From the NCBI GenBank assembly GCA_001942185.1, contig MKJV01000085.1, positions 1 through 64,000 of the forward strand: a stretch of DNA of 64,000 bases. The letters are read 5' to 3'. Below are positions 39,030 to 47,174 of this stretch, piece after piece. Source of the DNA: Pseudonocardia sp. CNS-004. GTDB taxonomy: Bacteria > Actinomycetota > Actinomycetes > Mycobacteriales > Pseudonocardiaceae. Below the pieces are notes generated by a model. That model was not told the DNA's origin. It saw only the letters and a program-made list of their open reading frames with translations, and ran no database searches. The position numbers were made by a program, and so were the translations under genes. The stretch's first letter is position 1. The number at the start of each line of letters is the position of its first letter.

Positions 39030-39499
39030 GACCGGTCAGCTTATGAGATGCCGAGGAGGGTCCGGTTCGGGGCGGGAGGTGTCAGGGAACGCCGTGATCG
39101 ATCCGACCGCGCGGGATCGCCCTCGGCCGGGCCCCAACGCCCTTTCGGACCGATCAAGACCGCATGATCGGCCCGACACGCGCGCAGCGCCCTTGCGGCG
39201 ACGAACGGCGTGACCTCCCAACGAGCAAGGCGTCACGATCACGGCGTTGCCGGGTGCGCCGGCCAGGACAGCACGGCTGCCGGCCAATCGGGGGTGCGAT
39301 CACCGGGAGTGGTTCGGGAGCGCCGGATGTGTCGCTCTGGCAACGCTTCTGCCGATCATGTGCGTGTCGATCGTCGGCAGTGGTGGTGGGACGACAGATC
39401 AGTCGTGCCGCCACCACTCCGGGCGATCACGGGCATCAGCCGGCCCAGCATCCCGTCCCTGATCGCTTACGCGAACCGGCCGGGTTCGGCATTGCCCGT
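39030..39499. other. Intergenic region rich in GATC and inverted repeats
   Basis: About 470 bp between hypX and maf with no credible gene. It contains at least 12 GATC sites, far above chance in DNA this GC-rich. A perfect 13-bp inverted pair lies at AACGCCGTGATCG (39088-39100) and CGATCACGGCGTT (39236-39248). The maf promoter should lie near its right-hand end on the minus strand, but no clear elements are visible. Confidence 0.55.
39379..39418 (-). terminator. Stem-loop downstream of hypX
   Basis: AGTGGTGG (39379-39386) pairs with CCACCACT (39411-39418), with an inner ACGAC/GTCGT stem around AGATCA. It lies about 80 bp after the hypX stop on the minus strand and is the likely hypX terminator. 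Confidence 0.55.
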
Positions 39500-41208
39500 C
39501 TAGTTCCCCGCCGCGTGGGAGACCAGCTCGGCACGCGCGGCGGGCTCCTCGGTGGCGGCAGGCTGCTTCGTCACGAACGCGTGCCGGGCGGCGGCGAAGC
39601 CGTGGCGGTCGTCGAAGATGTCGCGGCTCATCTCGGCGAGCTCGCGGATCCGGTAGGTCTCCAGCGGGCGGTGCCGCTCGTCGGCCGCCCTGGTCGCCGC
39701 CTTGGTGGCCAGCCGCTGGGACAGCCCGTCGGAGGTGGCCAGCCGGAACGCGTGGTCCAGCACGGCGGCGTCGAACTCGTCGGGCGCGCCGGTGAGCACG
39801 GCGTCGGCGAGCCCGATGGACGCCGCCTCGGCGGCCCCGATCGGCAGGCAGTCGTCGGTGAGCCGGCGCGCCTCGGCGGTGCCGACCCGGCGGGGGAGCA
39901 CGTAGGTCCAGTACTCGGACCCGGTCAGGCCCATCGTCCGGTAGTGCGGGTTGAGCACGACGCCCGAGCGCAGCAGCACCTGGTCGGCCCCGAGGCCGAG
40001 CATCACGCCGCCGGCACCGGCGTTGCCGCCCACGGCGGCGACGACGAGCTGGTGCGTGCAGGTGATGATCTCCCGGCAGACGTCGTTGATCGCGTTGATG
40101 TTGCGCCATGCCTCCGCGGCGGCGTCCGGCCGTGCCTCGATGACGTTCAGGTGGATCCCGTTGGAGAAGAACTGCCCGCCGCGCAGGACCAGTACGGACG
40201 TGTCCTGGGCCGCGGCGGCCCGCAGCGCGGCCGCGAGCCGGTGGCTCTGCGCCGTGGACATCGCCCCGTTGTAGAAGTCGAAGCCGACGACGCCGACCGG
40301 GCCGTGGCGGTGGTAGGTGATCTCCCGGTAGCCGCCGTCGGGTGCGCCGAGCGGCTCGAGGGACTCCGGGACGCCGGCGAGCCGGTCGCGTAGGACCGTG
40401 GTGGCCGGCAGCTTGATGCGGGTGCCTGCCGCGCCCTCGATGCGGCGGAGGTGGCCGATCCACAGCGCGCCGTCGCCGGTGCGGACGAGCACGGCCCCGT
40501 GGCGGCGCAGGGCGATCGTGCCCGGCTCCCCGGGGGTGGCAGGCCCGCGGTGTGCGTCGAACACCGACACCGGGAGGCCCACGAGTTCGGTGCGCACGCC
40601 GGGGGAGCCGTCGGCCGCCCGGATGCGCCGCAGTACCTCCGCGGTGGGGTCGGCCCACGAGAAGGCGCGGTCGGCCTGCGTCATCACGGGCCGCAGCCGG
40701 CCGCGGACGCCGGGTCGTGCGTAGTCGAGCGGCCGCGGAGCGAACTCCGGGTCGCGCAACCTCGCCACGACCTCCCTGGCGAGCGCGGACGCGGCCTCGG
40801 TGACAGGGCCGGAGTAGAGGGCGCTCTTGCGCGGTGGCTCGTGCGGGAGCGCGAACGTGCGGGTGCCCCAGATCGGGCCCGCGTCCATCGCGTCGATCGC
40901 GCCGAGCGCGGTGACCCCCCATTCCGGCTCGGCGCCGCTGATCGCCCAGTCGAGCGACGACGGCCCGCGGTCGCCTCGGGTCCGGGGTGGATGACGACGG
41001 TGGGACGGGAGGTCCAGATGTCGTCGGGGATGCGTTCCTTCAGGAACGGGCAGATGATCACGTCCGGATCGGCGGCGGCGACCGCTCGCCTCATCAGGGA
41101 CTCGGAGCCTGCCGTTCTGCTGACGACCTCGTGCCCGTCCGCGCGGAGATCGGTCCATACCCGTTGGGTCAGTCCGTTGAACGACGAACACAGCAGGAGG
41201 ATTCTCAA
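39500..41208 (-). CDS. hypX: Hydrogenase maturation protein HypX/HoxX (one frame break)
   Basis: About 569 residues, the usual HypX length. The N-terminal half is a formyltransferase-like domain (MRILLLCSSFNGLTQRVW, VIICPFLKERIPDDIW, VVIHPGPE then GPSSLDWAI after a break near 40980). The C-terminal half is a crotonase-like domain (FDFYNGAMSTAQSHRL, VLRGGQFFSNGIHLNVIEA, LVVAAVGGNAGAGGVMLGLG, GSEYWTYVLPRRVG). HypX makes the CO ligand of NiFe-hydrogenases from formyl-tetrahydrofolate under air. No hydrogenase or hyp gene is in the window, so its targets must be elsewhere. ATG 41208. Confidence 0.9.
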
Positions 41209-41761
41209 CGCAGATCTCCGTGGTTGCGATTACGAGCACGTCACATGGCGGTTCCCGCGGTGGGTGAACCGTACGAATACGTACCAATGATCGGCGTCGG
41301 CCCTGACGCCCGGTGGGGTAGGCGCACCCTCTTGCGAAGTGGATCGTTGTAGGGAGCGAAGAGTGGTGCGTGATCGCACTGTAACCGGCTGACGGCGGCA
41401 TGGCGTAGCGACAAACGTACGCACTCGTGCCTCCGATCAGAGTAGTGCGGTTAGTCCGAACGTCGTGGACACGTAACGTTCAGTGCAACGCGCCCAGCGG
41501 TGGTTCTCTGGCGCCGGGAGACGCTATGCGATCACGCTCTGCGTTCACATGCATGCTAGCTGTAATTAATCCTGGTTGCCAGCCATCCTTTCTCCGAGTC
41601 GTGATTGAGCCGAACGGACGAGGGGTCAAGGCGAGCGGTTCAGTGGTTACGCCATTTCCCGCAGTGCTCCGTCGGGCGCGGTCCGGGGCTCAGACCTGCC
41701 TTGTACTGTCCCCACCTTCAGAACACGGAATGGCGCTGGCGACCGGACGGAGCAGATCTCC
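41209..41761. other. Divergent regulatory region between hypX and the conservon
   Basis: About 550 bp, visibly less GC-rich than the rest (for example CTAGCTGTAATTAATCC near 41560), so it probably holds the promoters of hypX and the cvn operon. A small inverted repeat GTACG-AATA-CGTAC at 41271-41284 lies about 65 bp upstream of hypX. No open frame looks coding. Confidence 0.5.
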
Positions 41762-43780
41762 ATGCAGACCATCGCACCGATCGGCCCTCCCGAGGGGGGA
41801 ACCGACGGAACGGGCCGGGTGGTGAATCGCCTGCTCGACTACCTGCCTCGCGGCAACACGCTCGACGATCGGTCGTGGCGGCGGCGGCACAACCTGCTGC
41901 AGTGGGTGTTGTTGATCCACCTGCCCGCGATGCTCGCGCTCGGACTGGTGCTGGGCAACCCGCCGATCGAGGTCGGCTACACGCTGATCGCGCCCACGGT
42001 CTTCCTCGTGCTCGGTCACGTGCTGCACAACCGCAGGCTCGCGGCATCCTCCGTGACGGCCGGGCTGGTGTTCTGCTCGGCCGGGCTGGTGGTGCTCACC
42101 TCGGGCAGCATCGAGGCGCACTTCCACTTCTTCATCATCATCGGGTTCATCGCGCTCTACCAGGACTGGGTGCCGTTCCTCTGGAACGTCGGGTTCACCT
42201 TCCTCAGCCACGGCATCGGCACGATCTGGCTGGGCAGCCTGATCTTCTCCCACGCGGCGGGGCAGGCGAACCCGTGGCTGTGGTCGTTCATCCACGGCAT
42301 CGCGGTGCTCTTCGCCTGCGTCGGCATGGTGATCTTCTGGCGGATCACGGAGGACGAGCAGACGGAGAAGGAGGCGCTCGGCAGGCGGCTGATCACCGCG
42401 GACGCGGAGATCGGGCGCGCCGCTTCACGTCGGAGATGCTGGTCAACCTGGCTCGGCGCAACCAGAGCATGCTCTACCGCCAGCTGGACATCATCAACCA
42501 GCTCGAGGAGAAGGAGCGCGACCCCGACACCCTCTCCCACCTGTTCACGCTCGACCACCTCGCCACCCGCGTGCGCCGCAACGCCGAGAGCCTGCTGGTG
42601 CTCGCGGGCGAGCAGCCGCCGCGCACCTGGTCGGCCCCGGTCCCGCTGCGCGACGTCGTGCGTGCGGCCATCGCGGAGACCGAGGACCTCGACCGCGTCG
42701 TGTTCGCGATCGACGAGCGGATCGCGGTGTCCGGTGGGCCGTCGCGGACCTGACCCACCTGCTCGCGGAGCTCACCGAGAACGCGGTGCGGTTCTCCCCG
42801 CCCGACACCGCGGTGACCATCCGCACCCGGCCCGACCGGCGGGACGAGGGCGGGTACCTGATGACGATCGAGGACTGGGGCGTCGGGATGCCCCCCGAGG
42901 ACCTCGCCGCCGCCAACGAGCTGCTCGCGAGCCCCCGCGAGGTCGACCTCGCCGTCGCGCAGCGGCTGGGCTTCCACGTGGTCGCGCGGCTCGCCGCCCG
43001 GCACGGGATCTCGGTCTCGCTCGGCAACACGCCGGGATCGGGCGTCACGGCCGTCGTCGGGCTCCCCGCGGCGCTCTTCGCGGCGGCACCGGCCGACGTC
43101 GTGGTCCCGCCCGACCAGAGCATGGCCGAGGCGCGGCCGTACGTCACGGGCGAGGTGCACCGGCGCGAGCCGCGGATGGAACCGGTCGAGAACACCGGAT
43201 GGGTCGAGCCGGTGCCCACGTCCGGCGGCCTGCGTGGCCCGAACGGATCCGAGCGGGGCGGCTGGTCGGCCGCGCCGGCAGAGGCCGCCGGGCCGAACCG
43301 GCACGGGCTCGAAGCTGCCCCCGAGGGCGGGTGGCGCGGCTGGTGGAACCCGGACTCCGTGGGGGCGGCGACCCGCCACAGCGACCGCGAAGCGCTCGGC
43401 ACGGACGGTGCGGGCGACCAGTCCACCTCGCGACCGGCGCGCCCGAGTGGCAACCGTCGCCGACACCGCGGGAGCGGCAGGCACCACCCGTCTCGGACGC
43501 ACCCGCCGCCGCCGACACGGACACGGACGCGGACATCCCCGCTCCGCGGCGAGCCGGAGAGGCGGTCGGTGAGAGCGGGGGCGGGAAGCCCCAGCTGCGA
43601 CGCCGGGTGCCCCAGGCGCACCTCGCGCCCGAGCTGCGGCAGGCCGGGGGCGAGGCGGCGAACGCCGCGCTGCCCGTCGACGGCGCCGCGGCCAGCGCGC
43701 TGTCGCGGTACCAGGCGAGCAGGCAGGCGGCACAGGCCGTCGTCGACGAGAACGGAACGGCAGGAGGCGTACGTCAGTGA
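41762..43780 (+). CDS. Conservon sensor histidine kinase-like ATPase, CvnA type (three or more frame breaks)
   Basis: About 672 residues when repaired. Six membrane helices come first, with conserved histidines in SIEAHFHFFIIIGF, FLSHGIGTIW and FIHGIAVLF. A dimerisation-like region follows (EMLVNLARRNQSMLYRQLDI), then an HATPase domain with N-box HLLAELTENAVRFSPP and G-box IEDWGVGMPPEDLAAAN. A proline-rich tail ends YQASRQAAQAVVDENGT, the segment seen at the end of CvnA proteins. Breaks lie near 42420, 42750 and 43500. The HFHFF segment with LYQDWVPFLW resembles a membrane sensory domain also found in chemoreceptor-like proteins, unlike the extracellular sensor of many CvnA. It overlaps cvnB by a GTGA. 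Confidence 0.85.
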   Translation: MQTIAPIGPPEGGTDGTGRVVNRLLDYLPRGNTLDDRSWRRRHNLLQWVLLIHLPAMLALGLVLGNPPIEVGYTLIAPTVFLVLGHVLHNRRLAASSVTAGLVFCSAGLVVLTSGSIEAHFHFFIIIGFIALYQDWVPFLWNVGFTFLSHGIGTIWLGSLIFSHAAGQANPWLWSFIHGIAVLFACVGMVIFWRITEDEQTEKEALGRRLITADAEIGRAASRRRCWSTWLGATRACSTASWTSSTSSRRRSATPTPSPTCSRSTTSPPACAATPRACWCSRASSRRAPGRPRSRCATSCVRPSRRPRTSTASCSRSTSGSRCPVGRRGPDPPARGAHRERGAVLPARHRGDHPHPARPAGRGRVPDDDRGLGRRDAPRGPRRRQRAAREPPRGRPRRRAAAGLPRGRAARRPARDLGLARQHAGIGRHGRRRAPRGALRGGTGRRRGPARPEHGRGAAVRHGRGAPARAADGTGREHRMGRAGAHVRRPAWPERIRAGRLVGRAGRGRRAEPARARSCPRGRVARLVEPGLRGGGDPPQRPRSARHGRCGRPVHLATGAPEWQPSPTPRERQAPPVSDAPAAADTDTDADIPAPRRAGEAVGESGGGKPQLRRRVPQAHLAPELRQAGGEAANAALPVDGAAASALSRYQASRQAAQAVVDENGTAGGVRQ

Positions 43781-44178
43781 ACAGCCGATCGGGGCAGCTG
43801 GATTGGCTGCTCGCGGAGTTCGCCCGTGATGTACCGGGAGTCGTCCACTGCGTCGTCGTCTCGGGGGACGGCCTGCGGCTGGCGATGTCGCCCGACGTCA
43901 GCGTGGCGCTGGGTGACCAGCTCGCCGCTGCCGCCTCGGGGCTGGTCAGCCTCGCCCGCGGCACGGCTCACCTGCTCGACGGCGGCCCGGTCACGCAGAC
44001 CATCCTGGAGATGGCCGGTGGCTACCTGTTCGTCTCGTCGGTGAGCCAGGGCGCCACCCTGGCGGTGTTCACGCGAAGGCAGTGCGACATCGGCATGGTC
44101 GGCTACGAGATGACGATGCTCGCTTCGCGAGTGGGCCACGCGCTCACCCCCGCACCGCGGGCGAGCGCGGGACGGTAA
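43777..44178 (+). CDS. Roadblock/LC7 domain protein, CvnB type
   Basis: Intact 133-residue protein with the roadblock/LC7 fold: LDWLLAEFARDVPGVVHCVV, SGDGLRLAMS, QTILEMAGGYLFVSSVSQGA and YEMTMLASRVGHAL. In conservons these act with the GTPase as a switch that binds the sensor kinase. The GTG start overlaps the stop of the kinase gene and 2 bp separate its stop from the next start, so the operon is tight. Confidence 0.93.
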   Translation: MNSRSGQLDWLLAEFARDVPGVVHCVVVSGDGLRLAMSPDVSVALGDQLAAAASGLVSLARGTAHLLDGGPVTQTILEMAGGYLFVSSVSQGATLAVFTRRQCDIGMVGYEMTMLASRVGHALTPAPRASAGR

Positions 44179-44180
44179 CC

Positions 44181-44579
44181 GTGGCGCTACCCGAGTCAGT
44201 CGGGCACCAGCCGTCCGGCACTCCTGAGGGGCACGGCGGCCGGGTCGTGCCGGTCTACGCGCTCACCGGCGGCCGCACGCGGTCCGCCACGGGCGCCGAC
44301 ATGCCGGTGGAAACGCTGGTCACCGTCACACCGGCCGGCAGGCGAGCAGGTGAGCTGCACCTGGAGTACCGCGCGACCGTCGAGCTGGCGGCGCGTCCGA
44401 TCTCGGTCGTCGAGATCGGTGCCGCGCTGCGGGTGCCGGTCGGCGTGGCCAGGGTGCTGGTCAGCGACCTCGTCGACTCCGGGTACCTGGCCGTGCACCT
44501 CCCGCCGTCGGTGGAGGGCGGCCCGACCCCCGAGATCCTTGAACGGCTGTTGGAGGGACTACGTGCACGGTCACACTGA
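44181..44579 (+). CDS. DUF742 protein, CvnC type
   Basis: Intact 132-residue DUF742 protein: RVVPVYALTGGRTRS, VETLVTVTP, LHLEYRATVELAARPISVVE, IGAALRVPVGVARVLVSDL and PEILERLLEGLRA. It resembles a winged-helix fold (ISVVEIGAALRVPVGVARVL) and is the usual third conservon component, of unclear biochemical role. GTG 44181; its end overlaps the start of the GTPase gene by 17 bp, showing translational coupling. Confidence 0.92.
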   Translation: MALPESVGHQPSGTPEGHGGRVVPVYALTGGRTRSATGADMPVETLVTVTPAGRRAGELHLEYRATVELAARPISVVEIGAALRVPVGVARVLVSDLVDSGYLAVHLPPSVEGGPTPEILERLLEGLRARSH

Positions 44580-45144
44580 GCCCGACGATCTGATCCCGCT
44601 GAAGGTGTTGATCGCCGGCGGGTTCGGAGTGGGCAAGACGACGCTCGTGAGGTCGCTCTCGGAGATCCCGCCGCTGCTCACCGAGCAGGCCATGACCGCA
44701 GCGTCGATCGGGGTGGACGAGTCGGACATGGTGCCGACCAAGACCACCACCACGGTCGCCATGGACTTCGGGCGCATCACCGTCGACGAGTCGCTGATCC
44801 TGTACCTCTTCGGGACGCCGGGGCAGTCGCGGTTCTGGTTCATGTGGGACGAGCTCGCCCGCGGCGCCGTGGGCGCCGTCGTGCTGGTGGATCTGCGCCG
44901 GATCGACGACTGCTTCCCGGCGATCGACTTCTTCGAGAACCGGCGGCTCCCGTTCGTCGTCGGCGTCAACCGGTTCCCCGGGGCCGACGAGTACGACGCC
45001 GACACCGTCCGCGACGCGCTCGCGCTGTCGCCGGACTGCCCGCTCGTGTGGATGGACGCGCGGGACCCAGACTCCAGCCGGGAGTCGCTCGTGCGGCTCG
45101 TGGAGCACGCGCTCGCCCGCACCACGATGGCGCGCGCCGGCTGA
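44563..45144 (+). CDS. Conservon small GTPase, CvnD type
   Basis: Intact 193-residue GTP-binding protein. P-loop IAGGFGVGKTTLVRSLS, switch region PTKTTTTVAMDFGRI, G3 motif FGTPGQSRFWFMWDEL and base-recognition segment VGVNRF. Family members (for example CvnD9 of Streptomyces) bind GTP and release partners on nucleotide exchange. It completes the cvnA-B-C-D set; a cytochrome P450 that sometimes follows is absent. GTG 44563. It is followed after 20 bp by a strong terminator hairpin. Confidence 0.93.
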   Translation: MHGHTEPDDLIPLKVLIAGGFGVGKTTLVRSLSEIPPLLTEQAMTAASIGVDESDMVPTKTTTTVAMDFGRITVDESLILYLFGTPGQSRFWFMWDELARGAVGAVVLVDLRRIDDCFPAIDFFENRRLPFVVGVNRFPGADEYDADTVRDALALSPDCPLVWMDARDPDSSRESLVRLVEHALARTTMARAG

Positions 45145-45164
45145 CGCGCCCGCCCGGCACAGCA

Positions 45165-45198
45165 GACCGGCCCGCCCCCGGATGGGGACGGGCCGGTC
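45165..45198. terminator. Bidirectional terminator hairpin
   Basis: Perfect 10-bp stem GACCGGCCCG / CGGGCCGGTC with an inner CCCC/GGGG pairing. It sits between the conservon stop and the stop of the convergent gene at 45215, so it can end both transcripts. Confidence 0.75.
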
Positions 45199-45214
45199 GC
45201 TCACGTTCCGGGCG

Positions 45215-45460
45215 TCAGCAGCTTCCGCCGCCACCACCGTCGCCGCCGCCGAAGCCGCCACCCGAGCTGTCACCGCAGCTGCTGGAGCCGGTGTCGCTGC
45301 TCCACATGCTCGCGACGAGTCCGCTGTTGTGGCCGGCCGTGCTCCTGACCGTCCGGCTGCGTCGCTTCCCACCCGGGCCGCCGCCCGGTCGGCCGATCGC
45401 GGCGATCACCGCGGCGATCACGATCATCGCGGCGACGCCGATCCAGATGACTGCTTCCAT
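45215..45460 (-). CDS. Small hypothetical membrane protein with Gly/Ser-rich, cysteine-ending tail
   Basis: 81 residues: one hydrophobic helix MEAVIWIGVAAMIVIAAVIA, a basic stretch GGKRRSRTVRS, then a tail of Gly, Ser and Asp containing two cysteines (SSSCGDSS and a final GGSC). It may be an anchored protein with an extruded tail. No family recognised. Start ATG 45460 with GGAGGCGATCGAG upstream, a fair ribosome-binding site. Confidence 0.55.
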   Translation of the reverse strand: MEAVIWIGVAAMIVIAAVIAAIGRPGGGPGGKRRSRTVRSTAGHNSGLVASMWSSDTGSSSCGDSSGGGFGGGDGGGGGSC

Positions 45461-45669
45461 CTCGATCGCCTCCTCGTGGCCGGGAGCGCACCGTCCCCCC
45501 TGGACGCCGACCGCCCCGGCCGTGCCACCGAGTGTGTGCTGGACCACCGTGAGGTGCCAGCATCTTGAGGAAGCCTTGAGGTGGGGTTCGGCCGCGCTGA
45601 ACAAGCGCCGGCCCGCTGCGCGACGCCCTGCTCGCGCGTCGTCGCCGAACCGGGGCGCGGCCGGGCCGC

Positions 45670-45858
45670 TCAGCCGCGCCGGGTCCGCGCCGCCCGTACC
45701 ACCAGCCATAGCCCCGCCACCAGAGTCGCGAGCCCGATCGTGAGCCACAGCCGGGAACCGGACATGAAGCTGCCGCCGAGCAGGTTGCTGCCCTGGAGGG
45801 TCCACACGGCGCCGACCAGGACCAGGACGACACCGAGGGCGGGAAGCACGAATCGCAT
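45670..45858 (-). CDS. Small two-helix membrane protein
   Basis: 62 residues with two membrane helices (VLPALGVVLVLVGAVWTLQG and LWLTIGLATLVAGLWLVV) joined by NLLGGSFMSGSR and a basic C-terminus RAARTRRG. This layout, with a GG-SFMSGS turn, recurs in unnamed actinobacterial membrane proteins. No assigned function. It starts 25 bp after the DUF998 stop... in genome order it lies just left of that gene on the same strand and may be cotranscribed. Confidence 0.65.
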   Translation of the reverse strand: MRFVLPALGVVLVLVGAVWTLQGSNLLGGSFMSGSRLWLTIGLATLVAGLWLVVRAARTRRG

Positions 45859-45883
45859 CCTCCGATGATGCCCCTCGTCCGCC

Positions 45884-46603
45884 CTACGGCGTGACGTCGC
45901 GGGCGCTGCGCGCCGCCACCGCGCCGCGGCCGGGAGCGTCGGCCGATTGCTGCGCTGACACCCTTCGGTACAGGTGCGCCGCGAGGATGGTCACCCAGAT
46001 CCAAGGCGTCACGAGGAAGACCACGGCGAGGGCGTAGGGGTAGTTGCCGACGGCCGAGTCGACGGCGATCAGGGCCGCGAACACGAACGGGACGGCGGCC
46101 CCGTAGAGGCCGTAGAACCAGGCCTGTCCCCGGCGTCCGATGGCGGCGAAGTGCCACGCGACCACCACGCTCGTCGCGACGAGGAGGAGAGTGCTGGCCC
46201 CCCGCGAGGCGTTCTGGGCGGCCCCCTGCCACGTGGTCTGCACCATCTCCGATGCGGCGCCGGGCGGGAAGCCGGCCACCGGGTCGGCGGTGAGAGCGCC
46301 GCCGATGACGTACGCCACGCCGAACAGCCCGAGCAACCGCGGTCCCCACACCGCGCCCCGGCCCGTCTGCAGCACTCGTGCGGCCCCGACAGCGAACAGC
46401 ACCGTGAGCAGCCCGACCAGCAGCATGTCCGACTTGTGGATCCAGCCGAGGTCTCCGGCGGTGAGCGCCGTGAACCGGTGCCGGGCAAGGTCGAACCCGT
46501 CGCGCGTCAGGGCCTGGGCCAAGGCCACCGTCACGTACGCGGGGCCGGCCACGATGCCGCAGGCCAGCAGCGCTCGTGTCGGCAAGGTCCGTGTCGGCAT
46601 CAT
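45884..46603 (-). CDS. DUF998 family membrane protein
   Basis: Intact 239-residue membrane protein with about six to seven helices. DUF998 features are GIVAGPAYVTVALAQALTRDG, FDLARHRFTALTAGDLGWIH, ADPVAGFPPGA and LVTPWIWVTILAAHLYRR. Function unknown; family members are widespread in actinobacteria and often near regulators. ATG 46603 is preceded by GGAGGAGACATG, an excellent ribosome-binding site. Confidence 0.88.
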   Translation of the reverse strand: MMPTRTLPTRALLACGIVAGPAYVTVALAQALTRDGFDLARHRFTALTAGDLGWIHKSDMLLVGLLTVLFAVGAARVLQTGRGAVWGPRLLGLFGVAYVIGGALTADPVAGFPPGAASEMVQTTWQGAAQNASRGASTLLLVATSVVVAWHFAAIGRRGQAWFYGLYGAAVPFVFAALIAVDSAVGNYPYALAVVFLVTPWIWVTILAAHLYRRVSAQQSADAPGRGAVAARSARDVTP

Positions 46604-46941
46604 GTCTCCTCCGATCGGCGACGCTCGATGTCGACGATCGTGGTCGCCGGGCCGGGGTCACGCGTCGGGCGGCAGGCGTGTCTTCGCCCTGATCCCCGGG
46701 GCGTACGGTCGGCCGCCGGTGGTAGGCGCCTTCATCCGGCTGCGGTAGCCACCAGGACGCAGGCTCGCCGCATCCGACCGGGAGCGGTCGCATCGTTCCG
46801 CGGGCGTGCGGGCCCGGTAGGACGTCCGAACATCCCGGTCCGCCGACGGAGCGGTGGGGCGTGGTCCGACGCACGGGTGCTGCCTGCCGGCTGCGCCCGC
46901 TCGCCACGGTCGGGGTCGTTCAGGTCGCCCCGGCCGTCGGG
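46604..46941. other. Intergenic region without a recognisable gene
   Basis: About 340 bp between the accE-like stop and the DUF998 start on the minus strand. No frame shows a credible start or protein family, and no strong hairpin was seen. It should hold the DUF998 promoter. Confidence 0.4.
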
Positions 46942-47174
46942 TCAGCGTGGCCAGGCGGAGGTGCGCCACACCCCGGGGCCCGGGTGCAGCGGTGTGCGGA
47001 ACCGCGCGACGGGGTCCGACCAACGGTCCCGCACCGGGGGCGCGCCGCGGCCGGGGGCGGCACCGCGGCGGCCGCGAGCACGACGGTGAGCGCGGCGAGC
47101 TCCGTGTCGTCGGGCTCGCCCCGGACCACGCGGAACGCCGCCCTGCGCTCCTCGGGTGTGCGCTCCTCGGTCAC
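46942..47174 (-). CDS. accE: Acyl-CoA carboxylase epsilon subunit (one frame break)
   Basis: Short subunit of about 77 residues typical of actinobacterial acyl-CoA carboxylases. It begins TPEERRAAFRVVRGEPDDTELAALTVVLA in pieces, contains an alanine/proline linker, and in the repaired frame ends WSDPVARFRTPLHPGPGVWR, the conserved epsilon tail. It links the alpha and beta chains. The break lies near 47040. The GTG at 47174 overlaps the beta-subunit stop. Confidence 0.88.

Noticed and set aside
35850..39167. A 1,105-codon plus-strand open frame
   Set aside because: It runs antisense across sulfurtransferase, antiporter and maf, which carry clear motifs. Its product is rich in Arg/Gly/His/Gln with no family pattern, a usual GC-driven shadow.
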